From Clostridium sp. (GTDB lineage Bacteria > Bacteroidota > Bacteroidia > Bacteroidales > Muribaculaceae): 33,234 nt of DNA. Made by a program: the position numbers and the translations under genes. The stretch is taken from assembly GCA_023666615.1 (NCBI GenBank), contig JAMPBQ010000001.1:937314-970547 (forward strand), given 5' to 3'. Every line of letters begins with the position of its first letter. The stretch's first letter is position 1. The notes under the pieces are model-generated. The model worked only from the letters and a program-made list of their open reading frames with translations. It was not told the origin of the DNA and searched no databases. This document shows, in pieces, positions 14,239 to 22,297 of this stretch.

Positions 14239-16991
14239 AAAAATTGATACAGAAAGCAATACACCGCTCCAACATATTGGGAAGACTGACCACAGCCAGC
14301 AAGGCGCTGGCCCGTAGGGCCGTGCCGGCATGGATGGCGATAGCGGCATTTGCTTTTGCCGCGTCTTCGGCGCCCATGAGGGCCCAGTCGCTTGAGAGCA
14401 GCGTGGAGGCGCACCTCAACGATACGATCTACAATCCGAAGATGATATTCAATTCGTATCCGAAGAAGTACGTCATAGCCGGAATCCGCGTGACCGGCGC
14501 GCCGAATTATGACGACTTTATCATCATCGGCTACTCCGGCCTGAAGGTGGGAGAGACCGTTGCGATTCCCGGCCCGGAAATCACCGACGCCACCAAGAGG
14601 CTCATGAGGCAGGGGCTTTTCTCGCAGGCTCAGATCAAGGTGGAAAAGACCTATGGCGACGAGGCTTGGCTGGAGCTGGCTCTGCGCACGCAGCCGCGCA
14701 TCTCGGAGGTGAACTACATCGGCATGAAGAAGGGCGAGAAGAAGGATATTCAGGAGATGCTGCAGCTGCAGAAGGGCAACCAGATCACGCAGAACATCAT
14801 GAACCGCGCCATCAAGCTGATAGAGACATACTATTCGAAGAAGGGATTTGGCAACGCCGATGTGAAGATTAATCTGCGCGACGACCTCTCGAATCCGAAT
14901 GAGGTGTTTGTTGACATCATCGTGGACCGCCACGACAAGGTGAAGGTGCATAAGATTTATGTAGACGGCAACGAAGTGCTGCCCGACCGCCTGGTGAAGA
15001 GCGCGATGAAGAAGACGCGTGACCGCGGCTATTTCCGCAACCTGTGGAACATTTTCCGCGGGAGGAAATTCGTGGAGAGTGATTATGAGGACGACTTGAA
15101 CCGCATCATAGAGAAATACAACGAGCTGGGCTACCGCGACGCAGTGATAGTGAAGGACAGCGTGGCGAACTACGACGAAAACAAGGTAGACGTGTACATT
15201 ACCCTTGACGAGGGGCAGAAATATTACATCAGCGACATACAATGGGTGGGCAATACGGTGTACCCCAGCGAGGTGTTGTCGGAGGTGCTTGACATGCACC
15301 CGGGCGAGGTTTACAACCAAAAGCTGCTGAACAAGCGCCTGCAAGAGGACCAGGACGCCGTGTCGAACCTCTACCTTGACCAGGGCTACCTCTTCCTCAA
15401 CCTTGTGCCGATAGAGAAGGAAATCAAGGGCGATTCAGTGGCGCTGGAGATGCGCATGTACGAGGGCCAGCCGGCGCACATCAACCAAATCAACATCAAC
15501 GGCAACGACCGCCTGTACGAGAAGGTGATACGCCGCGAGCTGTTTGTAAGGCCGGGCGACCTGTTCTCCAAGACCCAGCTGCAGCGTTCGCTAATGGAAA
15601 TCGCCAACACGGGCCACTTCAACCCCGAGAACCTCAACCCGGACATCAAGCCCAATCCCGAGACCGGCACGGTGGACATCGACTTCAACCTTGAGTCGAA
15701 GGCCAATGACCAGATTGAATTTTCGATGGGCTGGGGACAGACCGGCATCATAGGCAAGCTATCGCTGAAGTTCACCAACTTCTCGATAAAGAACCTTCTT
15801 TATCCGAGCACTTACCGCGGCATCATACCGCAGGGCGAGGGACAGACGTTCACCGTATCGGCGCAAACCAATGCGCGGTATTTCCAGGCGTATTCGATAT
15901 CGTTCCTTGACCCGTGGTTTGGCGGGAAGAGGCCCAACTCGCTATCGGTGTCGGCCTTCTACAGCAGGCAGACGGGCATCAACCAGTCGTTCTACAGCAG
16001 CAACTATATGAATTACCTCTATAGCGGCATGAATTACGGGTATGGCTACGGATTGGGCAACTATGGATACAATTACGGTGACTACAACCAATATTCATAT
16101 GAAAGCGCATATGACCCAAACAAGCTTCTGCAGATGCTTGGCGTGAACGTGGGCTTCGGCAAGCGCCTGAAATGGCCCGACGACTACTTTACATTTACGG
16201 CCGAGCTGGGATATACCTGGTACTACCTGAAGAACTGGGAATACCTCTACTACATGAACAATGGCGCGAGCAACTCATTGGTTTTGGGCTTGACCCTTTC
16301 ACGCCAGTCGATCGACAGCCCGCTCTATACGAGGTCAGGCTCGATGTTCTCGCTCAACCTGCAGATGACGCCTCCGGCATCGCTGTTCGGAAAGAAGAAT
16401 TGGGCTAAGCTGGCTCAGGAGAACACCGAGGAGGCGAAGAAAGAGATGTACAGGTGGATTGAGTATTGGAAGCTGCGCTTCAAGAGCCGCACCTACACTC
16501 CGCTGGCAAGCATGGAGAGCAAATGGACGCCCGTGCTCATGACACGCGCTGACTTCGGCCTTCTGGGCAGCTACAACAAGCACTTGAAATCGCCGTTTGA
16601 GACCTTCTACGTAGGCGGCGACGGCATGAGCGGCAGCTACACTACGGCCACCGAGACCATTGCCCTTCGCGGCTACGACAACGGCTCGCTGACGCCATGG
16701 GGCCGCGAGGGCTACGCCTACACCCGCTTTGGCCTTGAGCTGCACTTCCCGCTGATGCTGCAGGCCAGCACCACCATCTACGCCCTCGGATTCGTGGAAG
16801 GTGGCAACGCGTGGACTTCGGTAGGGCAGTTCAACCCCTTCCAGATGAAGAGGAGCGCCGGCGCCGGCGTGCGCATCTTCCTGCCGATGGTGGGCATGAT
16901 GGGCATTGACTGGGCATATGGCTTCGACACCGACGCCTACGGCGAGAAGGGCGGCAGCCACTTCCACTTTATCCTGGGCCAGGAATTCTGA
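14235..16991 (+). CDS. bamA: Outer-membrane protein assembly factor BamA
   Basis: A 918-residue Omp85 protein. It inserts folded beta-barrels into the outer membrane. The signal sequence is long (about 50 residues, ending near SSAPMRAQS). Several POTRA domains follow to about residue 480 (for example VHKIYVDGNEVLPDRLVKSAM, cut here by context, and YYISDIQWVGNTVYPSEVL), then DQIEFSMGWGQTG opens the 16-strand barrel. The conserved RGY lid motif is seen in ALRGYDNG, and the end ...HFHFILGQEF has the C-terminal aromatic. Residues about 588-630 are an unusual Tyr/Gly/Asn-rich loop (NYGYGYGLGNYGYNYG). It overlaps uppS by 4 bp. A hairpin and heptamer array separate it from ompH. Confidence 0.95.
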   Translation: MKKLIQKAIHRSNILGRLTTASKALARRAVPAWMAIAAFAFAASSAPMRAQSLESSVEAHLNDTIYNPKMIFNSYPKKYVIAGIRVTGAPNYDDFIIIGYSGLKVGETVAIPGPEITDATKRLMRQGLFSQAQIKVEKTYGDEAWLELALRTQPRISEVNYIGMKKGEKKDIQEMLQLQKGNQITQNIMNRAIKLIETYYSKKGFGNADVKINLRDDLSNPNEVFVDIIVDRHDKVKVHKIYVDGNEVLPDRLVKSAMKKTRDRGYFRNLWNIFRGRKFVESDYEDDLNRIIEKYNELGYRDAVIVKDSVANYDENKVDVYITLDEGQKYYISDIQWVGNTVYPSEVLSEVLDMHPGEVYNQKLLNKRLQEDQDAVSNLYLDQGYLFLNLVPIEKEIKGDSVALEMRMYEGQPAHINQININGNDRLYEKVIRRELFVRPGDLFSKTQLQRSLMEIANTGHFNPENLNPDIKPNPETGTVDIDFNLESKANDQIEFSMGWGQTGIIGKLSLKFTNFSIKNLLYPSTYRGIIPQGEGQTFTVSAQTNARYFQAYSISFLDPWFGGKRPNSLSVSAFYSRQTGINQSFYSSNYMNYLYSGMNYGYGYGLGNYGYNYGDYNQYSYESAYDPNKLLQMLGVNVGFGKRLKWPDDYFTFTAELGYTWYYLKNWEYLYYMNNGASNSLVLGLTLSRQSIDSPLYTRSGSMFSLNLQMTPPASLFGKKNWAKLAQENTEEAKKEMYRWIEYWKLRFKSRTYTPLASMESKWTPVLMTRADFGLLGSYNKHLKSPFETFYVGGDGMSGSYTTATETIALRGYDNGSLTPWGREGYAYTRFGLELHFPLMLQASTTIYALGFVEGGNAWTSVGQFNPFQMKRSAGAGVRIFLPMVGMMGIDWAYGFDTDAYGEKGGSHFHFILGQEF

Positions 16992-17018
16992 TATCCAAAG
17001 GCTAGAAGCCTTTGGATA
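16992..17018 (+). other. Perfect 11-bp hairpin after bamA, no T-tract
   Basis: TATCCAAAGGC (16992-17002) pairs fully with GCCTTTGGATA (17008-17018) around the loop TAGAA, starting 1 bp after the bamA stop. No run of T follows, so it is not a standard terminator. It could shield bamA mRNA from 3' decay. Its right arm is also the start of the heptamer array. Confidence 0.75.
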
Positions 17019-17077
17019 AAGGATGAAAAATAAAGTATAAAGGATAAAGGATAAAGGATGAAGTATTAAGGCTTTAG
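17015..17077. repeat. 7-bp tandem array, 9 units (GATAAAG-like) between bamA and ompH
   Basis: Nine gapless heptamers: GATAAAG, GATGAAA, AATAAAG, TATAAAG, GATAAAG, GATAAAG, GATGAAG, TATTAAG, GCTTTAG. The last two are the units that dominate two other arrays in the window, at 29157 and 17672. Confidence 0.85.
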
Positions 17078-17155
17078 CGGAAAAATTGCATTAAGAATAA
17101 ACTATTTGGGCGTTTGATTGTCTTAAATAATAGTTACACTCAAATACGGAAAATA

Positions 17156-17671
17156 ATGAAGCGTATAGCACTGATAATTTGCGTGGCTGTGGCCGGCGCG
17201 ATTGGGGCGATGGCACAGAAATTCGCCATGGTGGATATGGAGTATGTGCTCAAGAACATCCCCGCATACGAAATGGCAAATGAGCAGCTGGACCAGTTGT
17301 CACAGCGTTGGCAGAAAGAGGTTGACGCCATGGCTGCCGAGGCTCAGACCATGTACCAAAACTTTTTGTCGGACAAGGTGTTCTTGACCGACGAGCAGGC
17401 AAAGAAGCGCGAGCAGGAAATCGTGGCCAAGGAGAAGGAGGCGACAGAGCTGAGGTACAAATACTTTGGCCCGGACGGCGAGCTCTACCAAAAGCGCCAG
17501 ACATTGCTTAAGCCCATTCAGGATGATATCTACAACGCCATCAAGAAGGTGGCTGAGGAGAGGGGCTATCAGGCCATTTTCGACCGCGCGTCTTCGAGCG
17601 ACATCATTTATGCGTCGCCTCGCATCGACGTAAGCAACGAGGTGCTCGGAAAGATGGGATATGGGAATTAG
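17156..17671 (+). CDS. OmpH/Skp-family periplasmic chaperone, first copy
   Basis: A 171-residue OmpH/Skp family protein that escorts unfolded outer-membrane proteins through the periplasm toward BamA. A signal peptide (MKRIALIICVAVAGAIGAMAQ, cleaved near residue 21) is followed by the family start FAMVDMEYVLKNIPAY and a long charged helical arm (KKREQEIVAKEKEATELRY), then IYNAIKKVAEERGYQAIFDRASS. I chose the ATG at 17156; an upstream in-frame TTG at 17114 would put unrelated residues before the signal peptide. A paralogue follows 236 bp away. Its TAG stop is in register with the heptamer array that follows. Confidence 0.92.
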   Translation: MKRIALIICVAVAGAIGAMAQKFAMVDMEYVLKNIPAYEMANEQLDQLSQRWQKEVDAMAAEAQTMYQNFLSDKVFLTDEQAKKREQEIVAKEKEATELRYKYFGPDGELYQKRQTLLKPIQDDIYNAIKKVAEERGYQAIFDRASSSDIIYASPRIDVSNEVLGKMGYGN

Positions 17672-17713
17672 TTTTTAGTTTTTAGGCTTTAGTTTTTAGG
17701 CTTTAGGCTTTTG
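17672..17713. repeat. 7-bp tandem array, 6 units (TTTTTAG/GCTTTAG) after ompH copy 1
   Basis: TTTTTAG, TTTTTAG, GCTTTAG, TTTTTAG, GCTTTAG and GCTTTTG run head to tail immediately after the TAG stop at 17669-17671. The stop ends the heptamer GAATTAG in the same register. The remaining 190 bp of the gap is A+T-rich and holds the next promoter. Confidence 0.88.
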
Positions 17714-17825
17714 AGCAAGCTCAAACACTCAACGAAACATTTTAGATTATAGGCAATTTGATATGCAAATTGGCAAAAAATCGCTTTAATGGCATAAAGA
17801 TAGGCGAAAATGCAAATTTTATTCT

Positions 17826-17833
17826 TATCTTTG
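17826..17833 (+). promoter_or_regulatory. Promoter -7 box for ompH copy 2 (TATCTTTG)
   Basis: TATCTTTG fits TAnnTTTG. The -33 region 20 bp upstream is only TAGG, so support is partial. The expected start near 17840 leaves a leader of about 70 nt before the ATG at 17908. It would let this copy be expressed apart from the bamA series. Confidence 0.55.
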
Positions 17834-17907
17834 CGCTAATGGTGCCAAACCAGGCGCCTTGATAGGATAAACATAATAGGAAAGAAAATATAAATCAATC
17901 AAAAATC

Positions 17908-18444
17908 ATGAATAAGAGAACAATTTTGGCGCTACTCATCGCGCTGCCCATGAGCATCTTCGCTCAGAAGTTCGGCGTAATCGACTTCAACTCCATCATT
18001 CAAGGCATGCCTGAGTTCACGGCAATGCAGACCCAAATCGCCGAGGCCTCAAAGAAGTATGAGGACGAGTATGGCAAGCTGAGGGAAGAGTTTGAGAAGA
18101 AGCTCACCGAATACCAGCAGCTTGAGCAGGACGCAAATACCCCCCAAGCCATCAAGGAGCGCCGCATGCAGGAAATGAACGACCTTGACCAGAAGGCTCA
18201 GCAGTTCATCAACAACGCGCAGCAGGATCTGCAGCGCATGCAGGTGCAGCAGCTCAACCCCATCCAGCAGAAGGTGCTGGAGGCAACCAAGGCCATTGGC
18301 CAGGAAGGCGGATATGTGTTCATCTTCCCCGCAGACTTGGCTGTCTATGAGGGCGCTATGGTGGAGGACGTCACTAATATCGTGGCAAAGCGCCTGGGCG
18401 TGACTCCGGTGACCAACGCAGCCGCAGCTCCTGCCGGAAATTGA
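17908..18444 (+). CDS. OmpH/Skp-family periplasmic chaperone, second copy
   Basis: A 178-residue paralogue of the upstream gene. The signal peptide (MNKRTILALLIALPMSIFAQ) is followed by KFGVIDFNSIIQGMPEF, then a long charged coiled-coil segment (about residues 45-115, rich in E, K and Q) and NPIQQKVLEATKAIGQEGGYVFIFP. The C-terminal Ala/Pro stretch ends in AAAPAGN. As with Skp, the coiled arms would form a trimer that cages unfolded barrel proteins in the periplasm. It has its own promoter box and a strong terminator directly downstream, so it can be a single-gene unit. Paired ompH genes after bamA are usual in Bacteroidales. Confidence 0.93.
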   Translation: MNKRTILALLIALPMSIFAQKFGVIDFNSIIQGMPEFTAMQTQIAEASKKYEDEYGKLREEFEKKLTEYQQLEQDANTPQAIKERRMQEMNDLDQKAQQFINNAQQDLQRMQVQQLNPIQQKVLEATKAIGQEGGYVFIFPADLAVYEGAMVEDVTNIVAKRLGVTPVTNAAAAPAGN

Positions 18445-18485
18445 CAGGCCGCCAGCAGGCCAGCCATTTGGCAAAAGACATATGG

Positions 18486-18515
18486 GCCGCGCCTTTCGGG
18501 GCGCGGCTTTTTTTT
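18486..18515 (+). terminator. Rho-independent terminator after ompH copy 2
   Basis: GCCGCGCC (18486-18493) pairs with GGCGCGGC (18500-18507), closing a 6-base loop, and eight T residues follow (18508-18515). It closes the envelope block before purH. Confidence 0.93.
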
Positions 18516-18597
18516 GCATGCGCTAGGAGCGGTTCCTGCAGGGTTAGGCGGGCAACGTTAAAATTTTGGAAAAACAGAATAAAAGAGTGGGATGAAA

Positions 18598-18629
18598 TTT
18601 GTGCGGTGCGGGATTATTTTGTAAATTTG
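18598..18629 (+). promoter_or_regulatory. Promoter of purH
   Basis: TTTG at 18598-18601 and TAAATTTG at 18622-18629 are spaced by 20 bp, a full match to the Bacteroidetes consensus. The expected start near 18636 gives a leader of about 30 nt to the ATG at 18665, with no obvious purine riboswitch. Confidence 0.82.
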
Positions 18630-18664
18630 CACTTTGATAAAAATAGCTATTTAAGATTTCCAGT

Positions 18665-20194
18665 ATGTCAGATCTGAAAAAGATTACCACCGCTCTTGTG
18701 TCTGTCTACCATAAAGACGGACTTGACGTAATTCTCCGTATGCTCCACGACGGGGGCGTTCGCTTCCTGTCGACCGGCGGCACACGCAAATTCATAGAAA
18801 GCCTTGGCTATGAGTGCGACGCCGTAGAAGACCTCACCGGCTACCCTTCAATACTTGGGGGACGCGTGAAGACTCTGCATCCCAAAGTGTTTGGCGGCAT
18901 TCTCAACCGCCGCGGACATGAGGGCGACCAGGCTGAGACCGCGCAATATGAGATACCGGCCATTGACCTCGTAATCGTAGACCTTTATCCCTTCGTAGAC
19001 ACTGTGGCTTCCGGCGCGTCGCAGGAAGACATCATCGAGAAAATCGACATAGGCGGCATATCGCTGATACGCGCGGCCGCAAAGAACTTCAACGACGTGG
19101 CCATCGTGGCGTCGAAAGGCCAATACGCGGCTCTTGCGGGCATGCTCGACAAGAATGGAGCGGCAACCAGCCTGGCCGAGCGCCGGTGGCTGGCCAAAGA
19201 GGCGTTCGCCGTGTCATCGGCCTACGATTCAGCCATATTCGGATACTTTGACTCTCTGACTGAGCAGCCTTCGGCAATGCGCGTTGCCATCGACGGATGC
19301 AAGGCGATGCGCTACGGCGAGAATCCCCACCAGCAGGGATATTTCTTCGGAGAATTCAACGCTATGTTTGACCAGCTGCACGGAAAGGAAATCTCTTACA
19401 ATAACCTTCTTGACATCGACGCCGCGGTGAACCTGATGGCCGAATTCGCGGAGCCGACGTTCGCAATACTCAAGCATAACAACGCATGCGGCGTGGCCAC
19501 ACGCGGCACATTGGCGCAGGCATGGGCCGATGCCTTGGCCGGCGACCCTGTGTCGGCATTCGGCGGCATCCTCATCGCCAACCGCGAGGTAGACGCCGTG
19601 ACGGCGCAGGAGATGCACAAAATCTTCTTTGAGGTGTGCATCGCGCCCTCATACACAGAGGACGCCCTTGCAATCCTTACGCAGAAGAAGAACCGCATCA
19701 TCCTCGTGCAGAAGGCCGGCATCGAGGGCAAGCGATCATTCCGCTCATGCCTTAACGGCGCGCTGATGCAAGAGCGCGACCTGAAGACCGAGACTCCCGA
19801 GGATTTGAGGGTGGTGACGAAGGAAGCGCCCACGGCCCAGCAGGTAGAGGACATGCTTTTCGCCAACAAGATTGTGAAGCAGTCGAAGAGCAACTCGATA
19901 GTGCTAGCCAAGAACGGGATGCTTTGCGCAAGCGGCGTGGGCCAGACCTCACGCGTGGACGCGCTGAAGCAGGCAATAGAGAAGGCCCACAGCTTCAATA
20001 TCGACCTTGAAGGGGCCGTAATGGCGTCGGACGCCTTCTTCCCCTTCGCCGACTGCGTGGAGATAGCCGACAAGGCCGGCATCAAGGCCGTGATTCACCC
20101 AGGGGGCTCAATCCGTGACAACGAATCGATTGAATATTGCGACGCCCACGGCATGGCGATGGTGATGACCGGCTTCCGCCATTTCAAGCATTGA
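18665..20194 (+). CDS. purH: Bifunctional AICAR transformylase / IMP cyclohydrolase
   Basis: The 509-residue cytoplasmic enzyme carries out the last two steps of IMP synthesis. The N-terminal MGS-like cyclohydrolase domain (about residues 1-195) has ALVSVYHKDGLDVI, FLSTGGTRKFIESLG, GRVKTLHPKVFGGIL and NLYPF-like DLYPFVDTV. The transformylase domain follows with MRYGENPHQQGYF, the KHNNACGVA site (catalytic Lys-His), SAFGGILIANREVD, FADCVEIADKAGIKAVIHPGGS in two parts, and a closing TGFRHFKH. The length is normal. It is transcribed alone from the promoter at 18598, between a terminator and an 8-bp repeat array. Confidence 0.98.
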   Translation: MSDLKKITTALVSVYHKDGLDVILRMLHDGGVRFLSTGGTRKFIESLGYECDAVEDLTGYPSILGGRVKTLHPKVFGGILNRRGHEGDQAETAQYEIPAIDLVIVDLYPFVDTVASGASQEDIIEKIDIGGISLIRAAAKNFNDVAIVASKGQYAALAGMLDKNGAATSLAERRWLAKEAFAVSSAYDSAIFGYFDSLTEQPSAMRVAIDGCKAMRYGENPHQQGYFFGEFNAMFDQLHGKEISYNNLLDIDAAVNLMAEFAEPTFAILKHNNACGVATRGTLAQAWADALAGDPVSAFGGILIANREVDAVTAQEMHKIFFEVCIAPSYTEDALAILTQKKNRIILVQKAGIEGKRSFRSCLNGALMQERDLKTETPEDLRVVTKEAPTAQQVEDMLFANKIVKQSKSNSIVLAKNGMLCASGVGQTSRVDALKQAIEKAHSFNIDLEGAVMASDAFFPFADCVEIADKAGIKAVIHPGGSIRDNESIEYCDAHGMAMVMTGFRHFKH

Positions 20195-20219
20195 TGGAGA
20201 AATTTTCGATTTGACATTT

Positions 20220-20283
20220 TGTCAAAATGACAAAATGACAAATTGACAAAATGACAAGATGACAAATTGACAAGATGTCAAAA
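20220..20283. repeat. 8-bp tandem array, 8 units (TGACAAAA-like) between purH and mreB
   Basis: Eight gapless 8-mers: TGTCAAAA, TGACAAAA, TGACAAAT, TGACAAAA, TGACAAGA, TGACAAAT, TGACAAGA, TGTCAAAA. The sequence just before (TTGACATTTTG) is nearly the reverse complement of the first units, so the left end could fold. No promoter box is recognised in this 131-bp gap. Confidence 0.88.
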
Positions 20284-20325
20284 TTAATAGATTAGACAAA
20301 CAGCAAAATACATTCAATAACCAAA

Positions 20326-21345
20326 ATGCGATTCTTCTCTTTCACAAAGGAAATTGCCATTGACCTTGGCACCGCCAACACGGTGATTCTCCACAACGAC
20401 AAGATCGTGGTGGACGAGCCTTCAATCGTGGCAATCGACAAAAAGACAGAAAAGCTCATTGCCGTGGGCAAAGAGGCCCAGCAGATGCAAGGCAAGGAGC
20501 ATGAGCATATACGCACCGTTCGCCCCCTGCGCAAGGGCGTGATCGCCGATTTCCAGGCTGCCGAGCTGATGATACGCGGCTTGGTGAAGAAGGCCAGCGC
20601 CAGGAACAATTGGTTCGCCCCGTCGCTGCGCATGGTGATAGGCATCCCTTCAGGCTCGACCGAGGTTGAGACCCGCGCCGTGCGCGATTCGTCGGAGCAC
20701 GCAGGCAGCCGAGACACATACATGATCTACGAGCCCATGGCCGCGGCCCTTGGCATTGGCCTTGACGTGACTGCCCCCGAGGGCAACATGATTGTGGACA
20801 TCGGCGGCGGCACCACGGAAATCGCCGTAATCTCTCTTGGCGGCATCGTGAGCAACAAGAGCATCCAGATAGCGGGCGACGACCTCACCGACGATATCCA
20901 AAATCATATGCGCCGGGCGCACAACGTGAAGGTGGGCGAGCGCACCGCTGAGCTCATCAAGATCAATGTGGGCGCGGCCCTTACGGAAATCGACAATCCG
21001 CCGGAGGACTTCGTAGTGCATGGCCCCAACCAAATGACGGCTCTGCCAATGGAGGTGCCCGTGTCCTATCAGGAAATCAGCCACTGCATCGAGAAGTCAA
21101 TTTCGAAGATTGAGGCCGCCGTGCTCAGCGCCCTTGAGCAGACGCCCCCCGAACTATACGCCGACATCGTGCGCAACGGCATCTGGCTGGCAGGCGGCGG
21201 CGCCATGCTGCGCGGCCTTGACAAGCGCCTGACCGACAAGATCGGCATAAAATTCCACATAGCCGAGGATCCCCTCCTGGCAGTGGCCCGCGGCACGGGC
21301 GTGGCCCTGAAGAATATCGACAAATTCCAATTCCTAATACGATAA
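20326..21345 (+). CDS. mreB: Rod-shape-determining protein MreB
   Basis: A 339-residue bacterial actin homologue that forms membrane-bound filaments steering cell-wall elongation. The actin-like ATPase motifs are clear: IAIDLGTANTVI (phosphate 1), IVDIGGGTTEIAVISLGGIV in two parts (phosphate 2), and IWLAGGGAMLRGLDKRL (adenosine). RPLRKGVIADFQAAELMI and GIPSGSTEVETRAVRDS are also typical. The length is normal. It opens the block mreB-mreC-mreD-mrdA-rodA, whose products form the elongation complex; the mreC start is 4 bp after its stop. Confidence 0.98.
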   Translation: MRFFSFTKEIAIDLGTANTVILHNDKIVVDEPSIVAIDKKTEKLIAVGKEAQQMQGKEHEHIRTVRPLRKGVIADFQAAELMIRGLVKKASARNNWFAPSLRMVIGIPSGSTEVETRAVRDSSEHAGSRDTYMIYEPMAAALGIGLDVTAPEGNMIVDIGGGTTEIAVISLGGIVSNKSIQIAGDDLTDDIQNHMRRAHNVKVGERTAELIKINVGAALTEIDNPPEDFVVHGPNQMTALPMEVPVSYQEISHCIEKSISKIEAAVLSALEQTPPELYADIVRNGIWLAGGGAMLRGLDKRLTDKIGIKFHIAEDPLLAVARGTGVALKNIDKFQFLIR

Positions 21346-21349
21346 AGAA

Positions 21350-22204
21350 TTGAGGGAATTAATCTCATTTTTCGTCCGCAACAGCAAGTGGTTCTTCTTC
21401 CTGCTGTATGCAGCCTTGAGTTGCGCGCTCCTTTTCAGCCGCAACCCATACCAGCATCACGTGTACCTCACCACCGCCAATTCGGCGGTGGCGACGGTGT
21501 ACGGCGCGGCGAATGAGGTGTATTCCTACTTCAACCTCCGCCAGGCCAACAATGACCTGAACGAGCGCAACGCCATGCTGCAGGCCGAGCTGATAAGCCT
21601 GCAGAAGGAGGTGTTGCGCATGAGGGAGGATACCCTGGTGAAGGACACAACCCTGATGCCCGCCGGGGCGCGGCAATTCGATTTTGTTGTGGCCCACGTG
21701 GTCAGCAACTCTGTGGCCATGCCGTACAACTACATAACGCTCAACAAGGGCGAGCTCGACGGAGTAAGGCCGGAGATGGGCGTGGTGGACCAGAATGGCG
21801 TGGTGGGCATAGTGAATGTGGTTGGTCCGCACTATTCCAGGGTCATATCCCTCCTTAATCCCAACCTGAAGCTTTCGTGCAAGATTAAGGGCAATTCCAA
21901 CTTCGGTTCGCTTTCATGGACCGGCTCTGACCCGCGCTTCGCCACTCTTGAAGAGCTGCCAAAGCACACGGTGTTCCATCCCGGCGACACGGTGGTGACC
22001 AGCGGCTATTCGGCGGTGTTCCCCGAGGGATTGCCTGTGGGGGTGGTGGAGGAAGGCTCTGACGGCAAGAATGACAATTTCTTTACGCTGAAGGTGAAGC
22101 TTTTCACGGATTTCGCCACGCTTAGCAATGCGCAGGTTGTGATAAACAACGACATTGACGAGCTCAATAAGCTGAAGGAGGCGGACTACAAGCCGGCAAG
22201 GTAG
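21350..22204 (+). CDS. mreC: Rod-shape-determining protein MreC
   Basis: A 284-residue inner-membrane protein with one N-terminal transmembrane helix (about residues 14-30), a coiled coil (NDLNERNAMLQAELISLQKE) and two periplasmic beta domains (YNYITLNKGELDGVRPEMGV, FHPGDTVVTSGYSAVFPEGLPVGVV). It links MreB to the periplasmic PBP2/RodA machinery. The start is TTG at 21350: no ATG is near the conserved N-terminus and the gene lies 4 bp after mreB, so a rare start codon is likely genuine and may limit translation. The 93-bp gap to mreD is filled largely by a 9-bp repeat. Confidence 0.93.
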   Translation: MRELISFFVRNSKWFFFLLYAALSCALLFSRNPYQHHVYLTTANSAVATVYGAANEVYSYFNLRQANNDLNERNAMLQAELISLQKEVLRMREDTLVKDTTLMPAGARQFDFVVAHVVSNSVAMPYNYITLNKGELDGVRPEMGVVDQNGVVGIVNVVGPHYSRVISLLNPNLKLSCKIKGNSNFGSLSWTGSDPRFATLEELPKHTVFHPGDTVVTSGYSAVFPEGLPVGVVEEGSDGKNDNFFTLKVKLFTDFATLSNAQVVINNDIDELNKLKEADYKPAR

Positions 22205-22216
22205 AAATCATTTGAG

Positions 22217-22270
22217 GATTCAGAGCCATCAGAGAACTCAGAGAACTCCGATGCCTCTGAGAGCTCTGAG
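22217..22270. repeat. 9-bp tandem array, 6 units (NNNTCNGAG) between mreC and mreD
   Basis: Six gapless 9-mers: GATTCAGAG, CCATCAGAG, AACTCAGAG, AACTCCGAT, GCCTCTGAG, AGCTCTGAG. Because CTCAGAG and CTCTGAG are complementary, the transcript could form a hairpin with arms at 22237-22243 and 22264-22270. Confidence 0.85.
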
Positions 22271-22297
22271 AAAAAACAAGAAATCAACTTAAAAAAG

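Noticed and set aside
17114-17155. Earlier start of ompH copy 1 at TTG 17114
   Set aside because: It would put polar residues before a clean signal peptide that begins at ATG 17156.
18441-18677. 78-codon plus-strand frame between ompH copy 2 and purH
   Set aside because: It crosses the terminator at 18486-18515 and the purH promoter, and shows no domain.
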